A DNA stretch of 17,915 bases from Bacillota bacterium (GTDB lineage: Bacteria > Bacillota > Clostridia > Oscillospirales > Ruminococcaceae), in contig JAEYXR010000043.1 of the NCBI GenBank assembly GCA_023431215.1, positions 1-17,915 on the forward strand, given 5' to 3'. Made by a program: the position numbers and the translations under genes. The notes beneath the pieces were generated by a model, which saw only the letters and a program-made list of their open reading frames with translations, was not told the DNA's origin and ran no database searches. Shown one piece after another: positions 1 to 8,258 of this stretch. The stretch's first letter is position 1. Each line of letters opens with the position of its first letter.

Positions 1-758
1 GCTTCAATGGCGTAAGCCTCGGCATCTGCACGGATTTTGGAGCTTTCAGCTTCTGCCTCTGCTTCAATGACCATCTGGCGAGCCAGCTCTTCCTTTTCTT
101 TGGTTTTATTCTGCATCTTCAAAGCTTCCTGCTCGGCAACCACCTTGGCACGGATAGCCTCTTCAAAGCCATCCTCAAAGTCGATGTTTTCAATGGCAAA
201 GGAGAGGACGATAATGCCGCTGGTGCTAAGATTATCTCGCAGCTTATCCTCAATGGTTTCCTGCACCGTGGTGCGGCTTTGTACCAAATCCTCTGCACGC
301 ACCTGACCAATTTCGTTTTTCATCACCGACTGTATTTGGGGTATGATTAGTTTGCTTTCTACATTAAAAATGCCGACGTTACGAATCAAATTTTCCAAAG
401 AGCTTTTGTCGTAAATATAATTGAGCTTAACTTGCAGATTTTCTACGGTCTGAGTATCCTTGGTGTAAGCTGTGGTAGAAGCTTCATACATCTGCTCACG
501 AACATCCACTTTGGTAATTGTCTCTACAAAGGGCAGCTTAAAATTTAAACCGGCAGTAAGGCTGGCATCTACAATACGCCCAAACTGGTACTTAACACCT
601 ACAAAGCCTTCGTCAATTACCGTAAAAGAGGAAGCTGCTACCGACACCAGCACAAGTGCCAGCACCACCAAAAATGCATTGCGGCCCAGCCGCTTAAAGA
701 AACCGGGCTTAGGGCCCATAGGGGGCTTGTTGTCAAAACCGTTAAAACCATTTTCCAT
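1..758 (-). CDS. SPFH/prohibitin-family membrane protein (3' part outside window)
   Basis: Only the first ~252 codons are present; the frame is still open at the left edge. The start ATG (756-758) has an AGGAG site about 12 bases upstream. Residues 1-25 are polar and basic (KPGFFKRLGRN). One hydrophobic membrane segment follows at about 28-44, then a PHB/SPFH domain starting at VIDEGFVGVKYQFGRIVD. After about residue 205 comes a long Glu/Ala/Lys-rich coiled-coil stretch (VVAEQEALKMQNKTKEKEEL, then repeated EAEAE), typical of prohibitin and stomatin proteins. Family members form ring-like oligomers that scaffold membrane microdomains or regulate membrane proteases; the bacterial role is often unknown. 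The gene follows the DUF3006 gene after about 160 bp with a possible terminator between, so it may have its own promoter. Family assignment is firm; specific function is not. Confidence 0.88.
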   Translation of the reverse strand, partial: MENGFNGFDNKPPMGPKPGFFKRLGRNAFLVVLALVLVSVAASSFTVIDEGFVGVKYQFGRIVDASLTAGLNFKLPFVETITKVDVREQMYEASTTAYTKDTQTVENLQVKLNYIYDKSSLENLIRNVGIFNVESKLIIPQIQSVMKNEIGQVRAEDLVQSRTTVQETIEDKLRDNLSTSGIIVLSFAIENIDFEDGFEEAIRAKVVAEQEALKMQNKTKEKEELARQMVIEAEAEAESSKIRADAEAYAIE

Positions 759-888
759 TGTTTTACTTCACTCCTGTTTTTTCGTTGTGCAATTTCAGAC
801 GCAAACGGCAAAATCTGCTGCCAAAAACCCTCTTGTTTCAGCAGCTGTCATACCTGTTATGTATCTGGCTTTTGCAAAAATTATGGTA

Positions 889-906
889 CAGATGCGGGGG
901 CATCTG
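889..906 (-). terminator. Possible terminator between the DUF3006 and SPFH genes
   Basis: Seven-base perfect stem CAGATGC/GCATCTG with a four-base loop, just downstream of the DUF3006 stop on the minus strand. It is followed, about seven bases later, by ATTTTT. The U-tract is displaced and short, so termination may be partial. Confidence 0.4.
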
Positions 907-918
907 TGGTCGGCAAAT

Positions 919-1134
919 TCAGTTGTATAAGTCCTCCAGCATTGCCTGAATACGGGCGCGCCGCTGGAGGGTGGCTTGTCCGTCAATGAGGTAGCCGCCA
1001 TGCCCATCAGAGATAAGGCAATCGCCATCTTTGGCGCCCCGGGGCAAAAATACCCGGGGAATTTGACGACATTTTTCTGTCTCGGAATCCTCGCAAACAG
1101 CGTACTCCCCTTCAAAGCGATCAATAATGAGCAT
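919..1134 (-). CDS. DUF3006 domain protein
   Basis: Protein of 71 residues beginning MLIIDRFEGEYAVCE, then the pattern IPRVFLPRGAKDGDCL. This is characteristic of the small DUF3006 family, whose members start with an I-D-R-F/I-E-G-x-x-A segment and are about 70-90 residues long. A strong site (AAAGGAGG) lies nine bases upstream of the ATG. It is the next gene after the MBL-fold hydrolase, about 78 bp away. That pairing is common in Firmicutes and suggests the two proteins work together, but the function of DUF3006 is unknown. The protein is acidic, with no signal peptide or membrane segment, so probably cytoplasmic. A longer overlapping reading frame on the same strand (795-1124) lacks this family pattern and is a shadow. 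Confidence 0.85.
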   Translation of the reverse strand: MLIIDRFEGEYAVCEDSETEKCRQIPRVFLPRGAKDGDCLISDGHGGYLIDGQATLQRRARIQAMLEDLYN

Positions 1135-1160
1135 GGTAAAAAACCTCCTTTGTTTATTTA

Positions 1161-1198
1161 GTGCCGTACCAATTGTGTATAAAGGTTTGATACGGCAC
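1161..1198. repeat. Inverted repeat in the MBL-DUF3006 spacer
   Basis: Perfect 8-base arms GTGCCGTA (1161-1168) and TACGGCAC (1191-1198) separated by 22 bases, filling the gap between the MBL-fold gene and the DUF3006 gene. There is no U-tract on the minus-strand transcript, so it is not a standard intrinsic terminator. It could be an mRNA-stabilising or processing hairpin, or an operator. Confidence 0.55.
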
Positions 1199-1212
1199 GA
1201 GTTGATTCCTTG

Positions 1213-2208
1213 CTAGGCCGCATAGCTGTAGTATTCCAGCGTTTTTCCGTCGGTTTCAAATACAATGGTACCCAACTCATCGGTACGCAGCAGCTTGGTG
1301 GCCAGCTTTTCATACAAATCCAGCGTTTTTTGGTGGGGATGGCCGTATTTATTATCCTTGCCGCAGGAGATAATGCCGTACTGGGGGTCCACCTCTTTGA
1401 CAAATGCTTGTAAAATTGAGGTGCTGCTGCCGTGGTGCGGCAAAACTAAAACATCGCTTTTAATTTCCATGCCGCTTTCCACAATATCACGTTCGGAGCC
1501 GTTTTCTATGTCTCCGGTAATGAGAAAAGCATGGTTGCCTACTGTTAACCGCAAAACAAGGCTGCTTTCATTAAGGTCGTCATAAACCTTTTGGGGGGCA
1601 ATGACGGTAAGTACCGCACCGCTGCCCAGGTCAAAGGCTTCGCCCACCTTAGGCACAGTGATTTTCAATCCTTTTTCTTTTAAAAAGGTCAGAAGCTTTT
1701 CGTAAGAAACTACAGTGGGCACTAAATCGTTGGGTATTTTGGGTGAATGATAGGCTTTGGCAGGTACTTCTTTCATAATATTACGCAAACCACCAAAATG
1801 GTCGTAATGAGGATGGGTGTTAAAGACATAATCCAATTCTGTTACACCCTGCTCCTGCAGATAGGCAACTGTCTGCTCGGCAGTTTCGTTCTCGCCGCCG
1901 TCAATGAGGACAGCAGTGTCGGGGGTTTGAATCAGCACACACAGCGCCTGCCCTACGTCGATAGTATGTACCCGTACCCACCCTGCTCCAAGCACCTCTC
2001 CGGGAGGTGGCGTATCAGAAGGGGCCGGTGTAGAGGAATGAGAAGATACGCTTTGGGAATTGGAGGGCAGTGAATTATCACCAAGCAGCACCTGTGCAAT
2101 TTCCTGGGGGGTTAAACCCATAATCAGAAGTACACCGGCAGCCAGCAGCAAGGTTGCTGCAGCGGTCAGAATTTTTTGGGTGCGTTTATTCAGTTTGCGT
2201 TTTGTCAT
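1213..2208 (-). CDS. MBL-fold metallo-hydrolase, ComEC C-terminal-domain type
   Basis: Protein of 331 residues. A basic N-terminus and hydrophobic stretch (about 13-31) form a membrane anchor or uncleaved signal; a Ser/Pro-rich linker (about 45-70) follows, then a metallo-beta-lactamase domain. The metal-binding signature THPHYDHFGG places His132, His134, Asp136 and His137. Later landmarks are LITGDIENGSE, VLVLPHHGSSTS and SCGKDNKYGHPH; the last is typical of the hydrolase domain of the competence protein ComEC. The channel part of ComEC is absent, so this is a stand-alone extracellular or membrane-anchored hydrolase, plausibly a nuclease or phosphodiesterase; the substrate is unknown. The ATG follows AAAGGAAGGAAG. 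It lies 32 bp after the YgiQ-family gene and is followed by DUF3006, its usual neighbour. Confidence 0.88.
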   Translation of the reverse strand: MTKRKLNKRTQKILTAAATLLLAAGVLLIMGLTPQEIAQVLLGDNSLPSNSQSVSSHSSTPAPSDTPPPGEVLGAGWVRVHTIDVGQALCVLIQTPDTAVLIDGGENETAEQTVAYLQEQGVTELDYVFNTHPHYDHFGGLRNIMKEVPAKAYHSPKIPNDLVPTVVSYEKLLTFLKEKGLKITVPKVGEAFDLGSGAVLTVIAPQKVYDDLNESSLVLRLTVGNHAFLITGDIENGSERDIVESGMEIKSDVLVLPHHGSSTSILQAFVKEVDPQYGIISCGKDNKYGHPHQKTLDLYEKLATKLLRTDELGTIVFETDGKTLEYYSYAA

Positions 2209-2240
2209 GGTCGCTTCCTTCCTTTGGGTGTAGGTCTGTT

Positions 2241-4142
2241 TTAGCTGTTTGATGTAGCAGCATGGTGCTTGGGAGCAGTTCCTCGTCCCTTGCCCCGTAC
2301 GGCAGAGGGCTTTTGCTTCTCTCTGGTGGTACGGACACGCTCAAGGTATTCTCGATCCGGCTGCACCAGACAATGGGGGCCGTGACCAATAAGGTCGAGC
2401 CGGCCGGCTTTTACCAGTGCCTCAATGACCAGACGACGGTTTTCGGGCTTATAATACTGAAGCAGGGTGCGCTGCAGCTTTTTTTCGTAAGGGTCGGTAG
2501 GAACATAGACATATTCCATTGTATACGGGTCAATGGAGGTATAGAACATACAGGTGGAGGCGGTACCGGGTGTGGGGTAAAAATCCTGTACCTGCTCGGG
2601 GCGTATGCCGTTTTCTTTCAGGTATACCGCAAGCTCCACCGCTGCCGCCATGGTGCTGCCGGGGTGAGAAGAAATAAGATACGGCACCAAATATTGCTCC
2701 TTGCCTGCTCTGCGGGTAAGGGTATAAAAGTTTTTTGCAAACTTGTTGTAGGCGGCAATGTTGGGCTTACCCATTTTAGCAAGTACAGCAGGCGAAAAAT
2801 GCTCAGGAGCAACCTTTAACTGTCCGCTAATATGGTGCTCAATAAGTTCCTTTAAAAATTCGTCACTGGGGTCAGCATTCATGTAGTCAAAACGCAATCC
2901 GCTGCGGATAAACACCTTTTTGATGCCGGGGATGGCTCTAAGCTCTCGTAAAAGTTTTAAATAATCGGTATGGTCGGCCTTAATGGCAGGACAAACCGAG
3001 GGTGCGAGGCATTTTTTACCTTGGCACACCCCGGATTTCAGCTGTTTTGCACAGGCAGGGCCTCTAAAGTTGGCAGTAGGTCCGCCCACATCATGAATAT
3101 AACCCTTAAAGCGTGGGTTTTTTACAAAGATTTTCGCCTCGGTCAACACCGAATCGTGGCTGCGGGCAGTAACAACACGCCCTTGATGGAAGGCGATGGA
3201 GCAGAAATTACAGGCACCATAGCACCCGCGGTTGTGGATGATAGAAAACTCAACTTCCTCTATGGCCTTGACGCCGCCCTGGGCCTCATAACTGGGGTGA
3301 TAATAGCGCTCATAGGGCAGGGCAGCCACAGCGTCCAGCTCCTCCTGGGTCAGGGGTACCGCGGGAGGATTTTGTATCACCAGCTGCTCGCCGTGCTTTT
3401 GCACAATAGCCTTGCCATACACAGCATCCTGCTGCTCCAGCTGGACTTTGGAGGCTCGGGCATAAGCCTTTTTGTCCTCGCTGACACGGTGAAAGCTGGC
3501 ACAGCTGACGGCACCGTCGGGTACAACAGCATCCAGCGGCGCCAGGTAGCAAACGCCACGAATGTCCGTCATCTGGGAGCAGTCTTGCCCCTTGGCAAAA
3601 CGGCTGGCAATTTCGGTAGTCTGGTGCTCGCCCATGCCAAAGGTAAGCAGGTCGGCGCCGCTGTCCACCAAGATGGAAGGCATGACCTTATCTGCCCAAT
3701 AGTCGTAATGGGCAAAGCGGCGGAGCGATGCCTCCAGTCCGCCAATGACCACCGGTACATCGGGGTAGGCTTCTTTGGCAAGACGGCTATAAACGGTACA
3801 GGCATAGTCAGGACGCAGTCCTGACTTGTTGCCGGGGGAATAGGCATCCTCGCTGCGGCGGCGTTTGGCGGCTGTGTAGTGTGCCACCATGCTGTCAATG
3901 TTACCGCCTGTGACCAAAAAGGCATAGCGGGGGCGACCAAAACGGGTAAAATCCACACAGCTATCAAAACGTGGCTGCGCCAGCATGGCAACCTTGTAGC
4001 CCTGACTTTGCAGCAGGCGGGAAATAATGGCCACACCAAAGGAAGGGTGGTCTACGTAAGCGTCACCGGTGACGCAAATAAAATCGGGTGTGTCCCAGCC
4101 CAGCTTGTCAATTTCAGCCTTGGTGATTGGTAAAAAACTCAA
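2241..4142 (-). CDS. YgiQ-family radical SAM protein (UPF0313)
   Basis: Protein of 633 residues, normal for the family. The N-terminus SFLPITKAEIDKLGWDTPDF followed by CVTGDAYVDHPSFG matches YgiQ proteins. The radical SAM cluster motif is Cys307-x3-Cys311-x2-Cys314 (GCYGACNFCS), which binds a 4Fe-4S cluster and S-adenosylmethionine. A second Cys-rich stretch (CAKQLKSGVCQGKKCLAPSVC) may bind another cluster. The end is a basic, low-complexity tail. The start is TTG (4140-4142) with AAAGAGG nine bases upstream; no ATG nearby fits the family N-terminus. It sits 49 bp after ftsK and 32 bp before the MBL gene, probably co-transcribed. The reaction catalysed by YgiQ proteins is not established to my knowledge. 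Confidence 0.93.
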   Translation of the reverse strand: MSFLPITKAEIDKLGWDTPDFICVTGDAYVDHPSFGVAIISRLLQSQGYKVAMLAQPRFDSCVDFTRFGRPRYAFLVTGGNIDSMVAHYTAAKRRRSEDAYSPGNKSGLRPDYACTVYSRLAKEAYPDVPVVIGGLEASLRRFAHYDYWADKVMPSILVDSGADLLTFGMGEHQTTEIASRFAKGQDCSQMTDIRGVCYLAPLDAVVPDGAVSCASFHRVSEDKKAYARASKVQLEQQDAVYGKAIVQKHGEQLVIQNPPAVPLTQEELDAVAALPYERYYHPSYEAQGGVKAIEEVEFSIIHNRGCYGACNFCSIAFHQGRVVTARSHDSVLTEAKIFVKNPRFKGYIHDVGGPTANFRGPACAKQLKSGVCQGKKCLAPSVCPAIKADHTDYLKLLRELRAIPGIKKVFIRSGLRFDYMNADPSDEFLKELIEHHISGQLKVAPEHFSPAVLAKMGKPNIAAYNKFAKNFYTLTRRAGKEQYLVPYLISSHPGSTMAAAVELAVYLKENGIRPEQVQDFYPTPGTASTCMFYTSIDPYTMEYVYVPTDPYEKKLQRTLLQYYKPENRRLVIEALVKAGRLDLIGHGPHCLVQPDREYLERVRTTREKQKPSAVRGKGRGTAPKHHAATSNS

Positions 4143-4158
4143 TGTAGTAAACCTCTTT

Positions 4159-4164
4159 ATTATA
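4159..4164 (-). promoter_or_regulatory. Possible -10 element ahead of the YgiQ-family gene
   Basis: On the minus strand TATAAT lies in the 49-bp gap between ftsK and the radical SAM gene, a few bases ahead of its AAAGAGG ribosome site. There is no convincing -35 hexamer. It could be a secondary internal promoter, or chance in AT-rich sequence. Confidence 0.25.
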
Positions 4165-4191
4165 CAGATAGGATATTATTTTTCGGTGGTG

Positions 4192-6960
4192 CTAATCGCT
4201 GTTTTGCAGCTTCATTTCATACCAGCGGTCTTTGGAAAGAAGCACCTGTCGGGGTTTGCTGCCCTCAAAGGGACCTACAATACCGCGCTGCTCCATTTCA
4301 TCCACCAGGCGGGCGGCACGGGCATAACCTACTTTTAGCCGCCGCTGCAGCAGGGAAGTGGAGGCCATACCGGCTTCCACCACTGCCTCAATGGCATCGT
4401 TGAGTAGCTCGTCACAGTCGTCGTTGTCGGAACTTCCGCCACCGCCGCCTTTGCCCTTAAAACCCACCACGGCATTCTTTTCAATTTCTTCCATCAGCTG
4501 CTCGTCATATTGAGCGGTACTGCTTTCCTTAATAAATTCTACCACACGTTCTACCTCTGCATCGGTAACAAAGCAGCCCTGAACGCGAGTAGGCTTGGAA
4601 CTGCCCACAGGATAAAACAGCATATCGCCCCTACCCAGCAGCTTTTCGGCACCGCCCATATCTAAAATGGTGCGGCTATCAATTTGGGAGGAAACCGCAA
4701 AGGAAATACGGCTAGGAATATTGGCTTTGATGACACCTGTAATAACGTCTACAGAGGGACGCTGGGTGGCAATGACCAGATGCATCCCTGCTGCACGAGC
4801 CATTTGAGCAAGGCGGCAGATGTAGTCCTCCACGTCCTTGGGCGCTGCCATCATCAGGTCAGCCAGCTCGTCAATGATAATAACAATCTGGGGCTTTTTT
4901 TCCATCTCGGGGTTTTTGTCACACAGGCGGTTATAACCGGTCAAATCTCGAACGCCCGCGTCGGCAAACAGCTTATAGCGGTTGAGCATCTCACCCACCA
5001 TGGTGCAAAGTGCACCTGCGGCCTTTTTGGGGTCGGTAACAACAGGAGAGAGCAAATGCGGAATGCCGTTGTAGCTGCCCAGCTCCACCACCTTGGGGTC
5101 AATCATCAAAAGCTTGACATCATCGGGGCTGGCCTTATACAGCAGGCTGACAATGAGGGAGTTGATACACACCGACTTACCGCTGCCGGTGGCGCCTGCA
5201 ATGAGCACATGGGGCATTTTGCCAATATCGGCTACGGTGATGTTGCCGGAGATATCCTTACCCAGGGCAACGGTAAGCTTGCCGGGGGCACCGCCAAACA
5301 CGGTGGAGTCAATAATCTCACGGATAGAAACGGCAGAAATGACCTTGTTGGGGACCTCAATGCCAATGGCGGCTTTGTTGGGAATGGGTGCTTCAATACG
5401 CACTCCGCCAGCCGCCAGATTCAGGGCAATGTCATCGGCAAGGCCGGTGATGCGGCTTATTTTGACACCGGCAGAGGGCTGCAGCTCGTAACGGGTTACG
5501 GCAGGCCCCCGGGAAATATCCACAATGCGGGTTTGCACGCCAAAACTTTTAAGGGTATCCACCAGACGGTCGGCATTGGCCTTCAGCTCCTTGGTGGTGT
5601 CGCCACTGGGCAGGTTTGTCCGCATGTCCAGCAGCTCCATGGGAGGAAAGGTGTATTCCGGCCGAAGCACAGCGGGTGCCACAGCAAGTCCCGGAGCAGG
5701 AGCCGCAGGCACAGTGGCTACAGGGGTAGCGGCAGCAGGCATTGGTGCGGGTGCCGGTGCTGTTGTGGGCTGTATCGTGGGAGCAGGTGCCGGTGCAGGC
5801 TGGGGCTCTCCAAAGTTCAAAAGGCCGTTTTCACTGTCAATCACAGGCTTAGCAACACGGCTTTGGCCGGATACTGCCCTGGTGATGATAGCGTCTAAAT
5901 CCGGGCTATGTACCGCGGCGGGTCCCGCTTTGGCCTGAGGGGCACCAACAGAGGAAGCCGGCTTGTCCATTACGGCAGTAGCGGCACCGGTAGCGGCAGG
6001 CGCTGCAGCAAGAGCGTCGGGATTTCCCAGCCATGGAGAAGCAGAATTCTGGGGCGTCCAGGCAGAAGGGGGCGGTGGTGTGGTTTGATCATAATCAAAG
6101 ACACCGCCGACTTTGCTCTCCTGCTTATTTTCTACCGGCTTGTCCAGATTTTGAGCAGCACTAATGAGCTTCTCTCTGGCATCGGCGGCAGCACGCTCTT
6201 TTTCTGCCTTGGCTGCGGCACGCTGCTCCTTGGCGGTAAGCTTACGGTTTTCTGCCATGGGCTCACCGTCCAGGTCAACGTCAATGTTAAAACGAGTGCT
6301 TTGTTTGGCTGCACCTGTTGCGGCAATATCTGCTGCGGCAGGGCGTACAGGCCGGCTTTCTACTGCGCTGACATAAACCTCTTCCATCTTTTTAACGGGA
6401 GCCACCAGCGTTTTTTGGTAAAGGCCCATTAAGGTACCGCCGGAAAGCAACATCACTGCCACAAAAATAAGCAGAACAATGGTAATGGCGGCACCGGTAA
6501 ATTCCAGCCACTTCAGCAAAGGAACACCAATCAGCAGTGATACTGCGCCACCCCCCACTAACTGGGTACCGTCGGCATAAAGTGACTTGGTCATCTCCCA
6601 AATGGTACCGTCCGGAATGTTTTTAGAAAAAATTTGGGAAGCTGCAGAAAACAACAACAGCAGCAGACAAGAAGAACTGACTTTGGCAGCCATGGGATAT
6701 TCGGTTTGATCCATTGCTACCATAACGGCAGTATATATGACAATGGGACCCACCAAAAAGGCACACCAGCTAAAGCAGCCCAGTAAAAAGTTATGCAGTG
6801 ATTTCCACACACCACCGCTTTCTACAACGGCTACACATAAAAGCAGAATGCCTAAGGCAAACAGCAGTACAGCATACATTTGGTTGCGTGCCTGCCGCTC
6901 TTTTTTATTCAATTTTCTTTTTGCCCCGGAGCGCCGGGTGGTTTTGCGTTTGGTTGCCAT
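4192..6960 (-). CDS. ftsK: DNA translocase FtsK/SpoIIIE
   Basis: Protein of 922 residues. The basic N-terminus is followed by about four membrane segments between residues 27 and 190. Then comes a long Ala/Pro-rich linker (about 290-440, PAPAPAP-type runs), the alpha domain (from about VLRPEYTFPPMELL), and the RecA-like motor. Walker A is GATGSGKS at about residue 588; Walker B is IVIIIDELADLMM at about 692; a conserved IATQRPSVDVITG follows. A Gly-rich spacer leads to the C-terminal gamma winged-helix domain (LLQRRLKVGYARAARLVDEM), which reads polar DNA signals. It pumps chromosomal DNA through the division or sporulation septum. Whether it acts as FtsK, SpoIIIE or both cannot be told from sequence. 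The ATG has GAGGAG upstream. Its place after tepA/ylzJ matches the Bacillus spoIIIE context, with uppP inserted. Confidence 0.96.
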   Translation of the reverse strand: MATKRKTTRRSGAKRKLNKKERQARNQMYAVLLFALGILLLCVAVVESGGVWKSLHNFLLGCFSWCAFLVGPIVIYTAVMVAMDQTEYPMAAKVSSSCLLLLLFSAASQIFSKNIPDGTIWEMTKSLYADGTQLVGGGAVSLLIGVPLLKWLEFTGAAITIVLLIFVAVMLLSGGTLMGLYQKTLVAPVKKMEEVYVSAVESRPVRPAAADIAATGAAKQSTRFNIDVDLDGEPMAENRKLTAKEQRAAAKAEKERAAADAREKLISAAQNLDKPVENKQESKVGGVFDYDQTTPPPPSAWTPQNSASPWLGNPDALAAAPAATGAATAVMDKPASSVGAPQAKAGPAAVHSPDLDAIITRAVSGQSRVAKPVIDSENGLLNFGEPQPAPAPAPTIQPTTAPAPAPMPAAATPVATVPAAPAPGLAVAPAVLRPEYTFPPMELLDMRTNLPSGDTTKELKANADRLVDTLKSFGVQTRIVDISRGPAVTRYELQPSAGVKISRITGLADDIALNLAAGGVRIEAPIPNKAAIGIEVPNKVISAVSIREIIDSTVFGGAPGKLTVALGKDISGNITVADIGKMPHVLIAGATGSGKSVCINSLIVSLLYKASPDDVKLLMIDPKVVELGSYNGIPHLLSPVVTDPKKAAGALCTMVGEMLNRYKLFADAGVRDLTGYNRLCDKNPEMEKKPQIVIIIDELADLMMAAPKDVEDYICRLAQMARAAGMHLVIATQRPSVDVITGVIKANIPSRISFAVSSQIDSRTILDMGGAEKLLGRGDMLFYPVGSSKPTRVQGCFVTDAEVERVVEFIKESSTAQYDEQLMEEIEKNAVVGFKGKGGGGGSSDNDDCDELLNDAIEAVVEAGMASTSLLQRRLKVGYARAARLVDEMEQRGIVGPFEGSKPRQVLLSKDRWYEMKLQNSD

Positions 6961-7009
6961 GTTCGGCTACACTCCTCATTGATGGTAAATTAGAATTCCC
7001 AAACCCACC

Positions 7010-7900
7010 TTAGGCCAGGAAAGAAATAATCATGTTTTGAATCATATTACCGCTAAACATTTCAATGATGGCAATGATAATGACGGTAATGCCAAGTGCA
7101 AGGGTATACCAGGCAAAGATGCCAAATTTATCACTTTTGACAATATAATTGACCAGCTTAATGGCGAAAAAGCCGGAGACAGCGCCCACAGCCATGCCAA
7201 CAAGAGCAGGACCCCATTGTAGGGATTCGGCAGCGCCGGTTCCCCCCACAATGTCCTTTAAATCCAGCAATCCGGCTGCCAGAATAGCAGGCATACCCAG
7301 GATAAAGGAATAAGCTACGGCATAGCTGCGGCTAAGCCCCATCAGCAGGCCGGCAGAAATGGTGGAGCCAGAGCGGGAGATGCCGGGCAGTGTGGCGCAA
7401 AGCTGTGCACCGCCCACCACCAGGGCATCTACAGGGGTCATTTCTCTGGCAGTTTTTCTGCCCTTAACAACATGGTCTGCCAAAGTCAGCAGCAGGGCGG
7501 TCACCAAAAAGCCAATGCCCTCTGCCAAAATACTGTTGTCGGAACTAAGGGAAGTAATGGTATCCTGTACAAAAAGAACAACCAGCAGCGGCAAACAGGA
7601 AATGATCAGCATATAAATCATACGCCGCTTTGGGTTGGCCTTTGTTTTAAACAGCTTACCGGTAAACAAGTCTTTCAGTAAAGAGATAAATTCCTTGATT
7701 AAATCCCAGATGGTACTCCAAAAAGCGATGGCTACGGCAGCAAGAGTGCCAAAATGCAGCAGCACCGAAAACAGTACCGAGCTTTCAGAATTGACTCCGG
7801 TAAAATATTGGAATAAAGAAAGATGTCCGGAGCTGGAAATAGGCAAAAATTCTGTAAAACCTTGAATAAGCCCCTGAATAACGGCACTTACGTAAGACAT
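7010..7900 (-). CDS. uppP: Undecaprenyl-diphosphatase UppP/BacA
   Basis: Integral membrane enzyme that dephosphorylates undecaprenyl pyrophosphate to recycle the lipid carrier for peptidoglycan and wall polymers; it also confers some bacitracin tolerance. I take the ATG at 7898-7900 (protein of 296 residues, MSYVSAVIQGLIQGF...) because GGGAGG lies about ten bases upstream and family proteins begin here. The frame extends 26 codons further up without a ribosome site. The (E/Q)xxxE motif with the following SSSGH is visible (QGFTEFLPISSSGH), as is the second signature PGISRSGST. There are about eight hydrophobic segments. It lies between ylzJ and ftsK in the same direction, with a 142-bp leader upstream and 49 bp to ftsK. 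Confidence 0.95.
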   Translation of the reverse strand: MSYVSAVIQGLIQGFTEFLPISSSGHLSLFQYFTGVNSESSVLFSVLLHFGTLAAVAIAFWSTIWDLIKEFISLLKDLFTGKLFKTKANPKRRMIYMLIISCLPLLVVLFVQDTITSLSSDNSILAEGIGFLVTALLLTLADHVVKGRKTAREMTPVDALVVGGAQLCATLPGISRSGSTISAGLLMGLSRSYAVAYSFILGMPAILAAGLLDLKDIVGGTGAAESLQWGPALVGMAVGAVSGFFAIKLVNYIVKSDKFGIFAWYTLALGITVIIIAIIEMFSGNMIQNMIISFLA

Positions 7901-7928
7901 GATGTAGAGTCCTCCCAAATATGTAGTC

Positions 7929-7947
7929 GCCCCCAAATAACAGGGGC
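7929..7947 (-). other. GC-rich hairpin in the uppP leader
   Basis: Stem GCCCC/GGGGC with an eight-to-nine-base loop, about 20 bases upstream of the uppP ribosome site on the minus-strand transcript. The plus-strand reading is followed by TTTT, which would resemble a weak terminator for antisense transcription. A regulatory role is possible but unsupported. Confidence 0.3.
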
Positions 7948-7989
7948 TTTTAATTGAAATGAATAGGCAAAAGAACAAAATATAAATAG

Positions 7990-8032
7990 GGCCATACCGC
8001 GCATTTCTAGGTTTCTATTGCATGGTATTGCC
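7990..8032. repeat. Short inverted repeat with ends resembling the 10644-10815 element
   Basis: A 43-bp palindromic unit between ylzJ and uppP. Left arm GGCCATACCGCGCATTTC (7990-8007); right arm, read on the opposite strand, GGCAATACCATGCAATAG; a seven-base centre. The arms match at about 12 of 18 positions. The left arm matches one terminal repeat of the 10644-10815 element at about 15 of 18 (GGC-ATACCGC-CA--TTC core). It may be an internally deleted relic of the same repeat family, or simply a leader hairpin. Confidence 0.45.
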
Positions 8033-8042
8033 TTGGTTAAGC

Positions 8043-8258
8043 CTACGTTTTGGGTGGTGGGGTATAGGTCTGACCCGGTGCAAAGGCAGGGTCAAGGTAG
8101 GCTGCGGGGTCGGTAGAAATCATGCGGGATACAATGACACCGCCCTGCCCATTGCGGTAACCTTGAACATACCCATATCGGCATTTTACGCAGACTGCCT
8201 GTGGAGTCTGGGGCTGCTCAGCCCACATTTCTTCCGGGACGATGGTGTGCAGTGGCAT
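8043..8258 (-). CDS. ylzJ: YlzJ-like small protein
   Basis: Protein of 71 residues beginning MPLHTIVPEEMWAE, the pattern of the YlzJ-like family (short N-terminal strand, then x-x-x-T-I-x-P-x-E-x-x). It continues with CRYGYVQGYRNGQGGVIVSR, containing the family's conserved tail region, where residues around the R-x-x-S-T-D-P segment close the domain. Function is unknown. Its ATG immediately follows the stop codon of the upstream ClpP-like gene (TAA then ATG, no gap), so the two are translationally coupled. In Bacillus ylzJ likewise follows tepA and precedes spoIIIE, and that synteny strongly supports the call. There is no signal peptide or membrane segment. Confidence 0.88.
   Translation of the reverse strand: MPLHTIVPEEMWAEQPQTPQAVCVKCRYGYVQGYRNGQGGVIVSRMISTDPAAYLDPAFAPGQTYTPPPKT

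Noticed and set aside
795..1124. 109-codon minus-strand frame overlapping the DUF3006 gene
   Set aside because: The DUF3006 frame has the family pattern and a strong ribosome site; this one has neither and runs through a probable terminator.
2970..3824. 284-codon frame on the plus strand opposite the YgiQ-family gene
   Set aside because: Lies entirely within the radical SAM coding sequence with no ribosome site or recognisable motif.
4684..5898. 404-codon frame on the plus strand opposite ftsK
   Set aside because: Antisense to an unmistakable FtsK motor domain; the Gly/Arg/His/Cys-rich tail is the mirror of the Ala/Pro linker, and it has no family pattern.
7901..7978. Longer uppP start giving 322 residues
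   Set aside because: No ribosome site at that position, whereas the inner ATG has GGGAGG and matches the family N-terminus.
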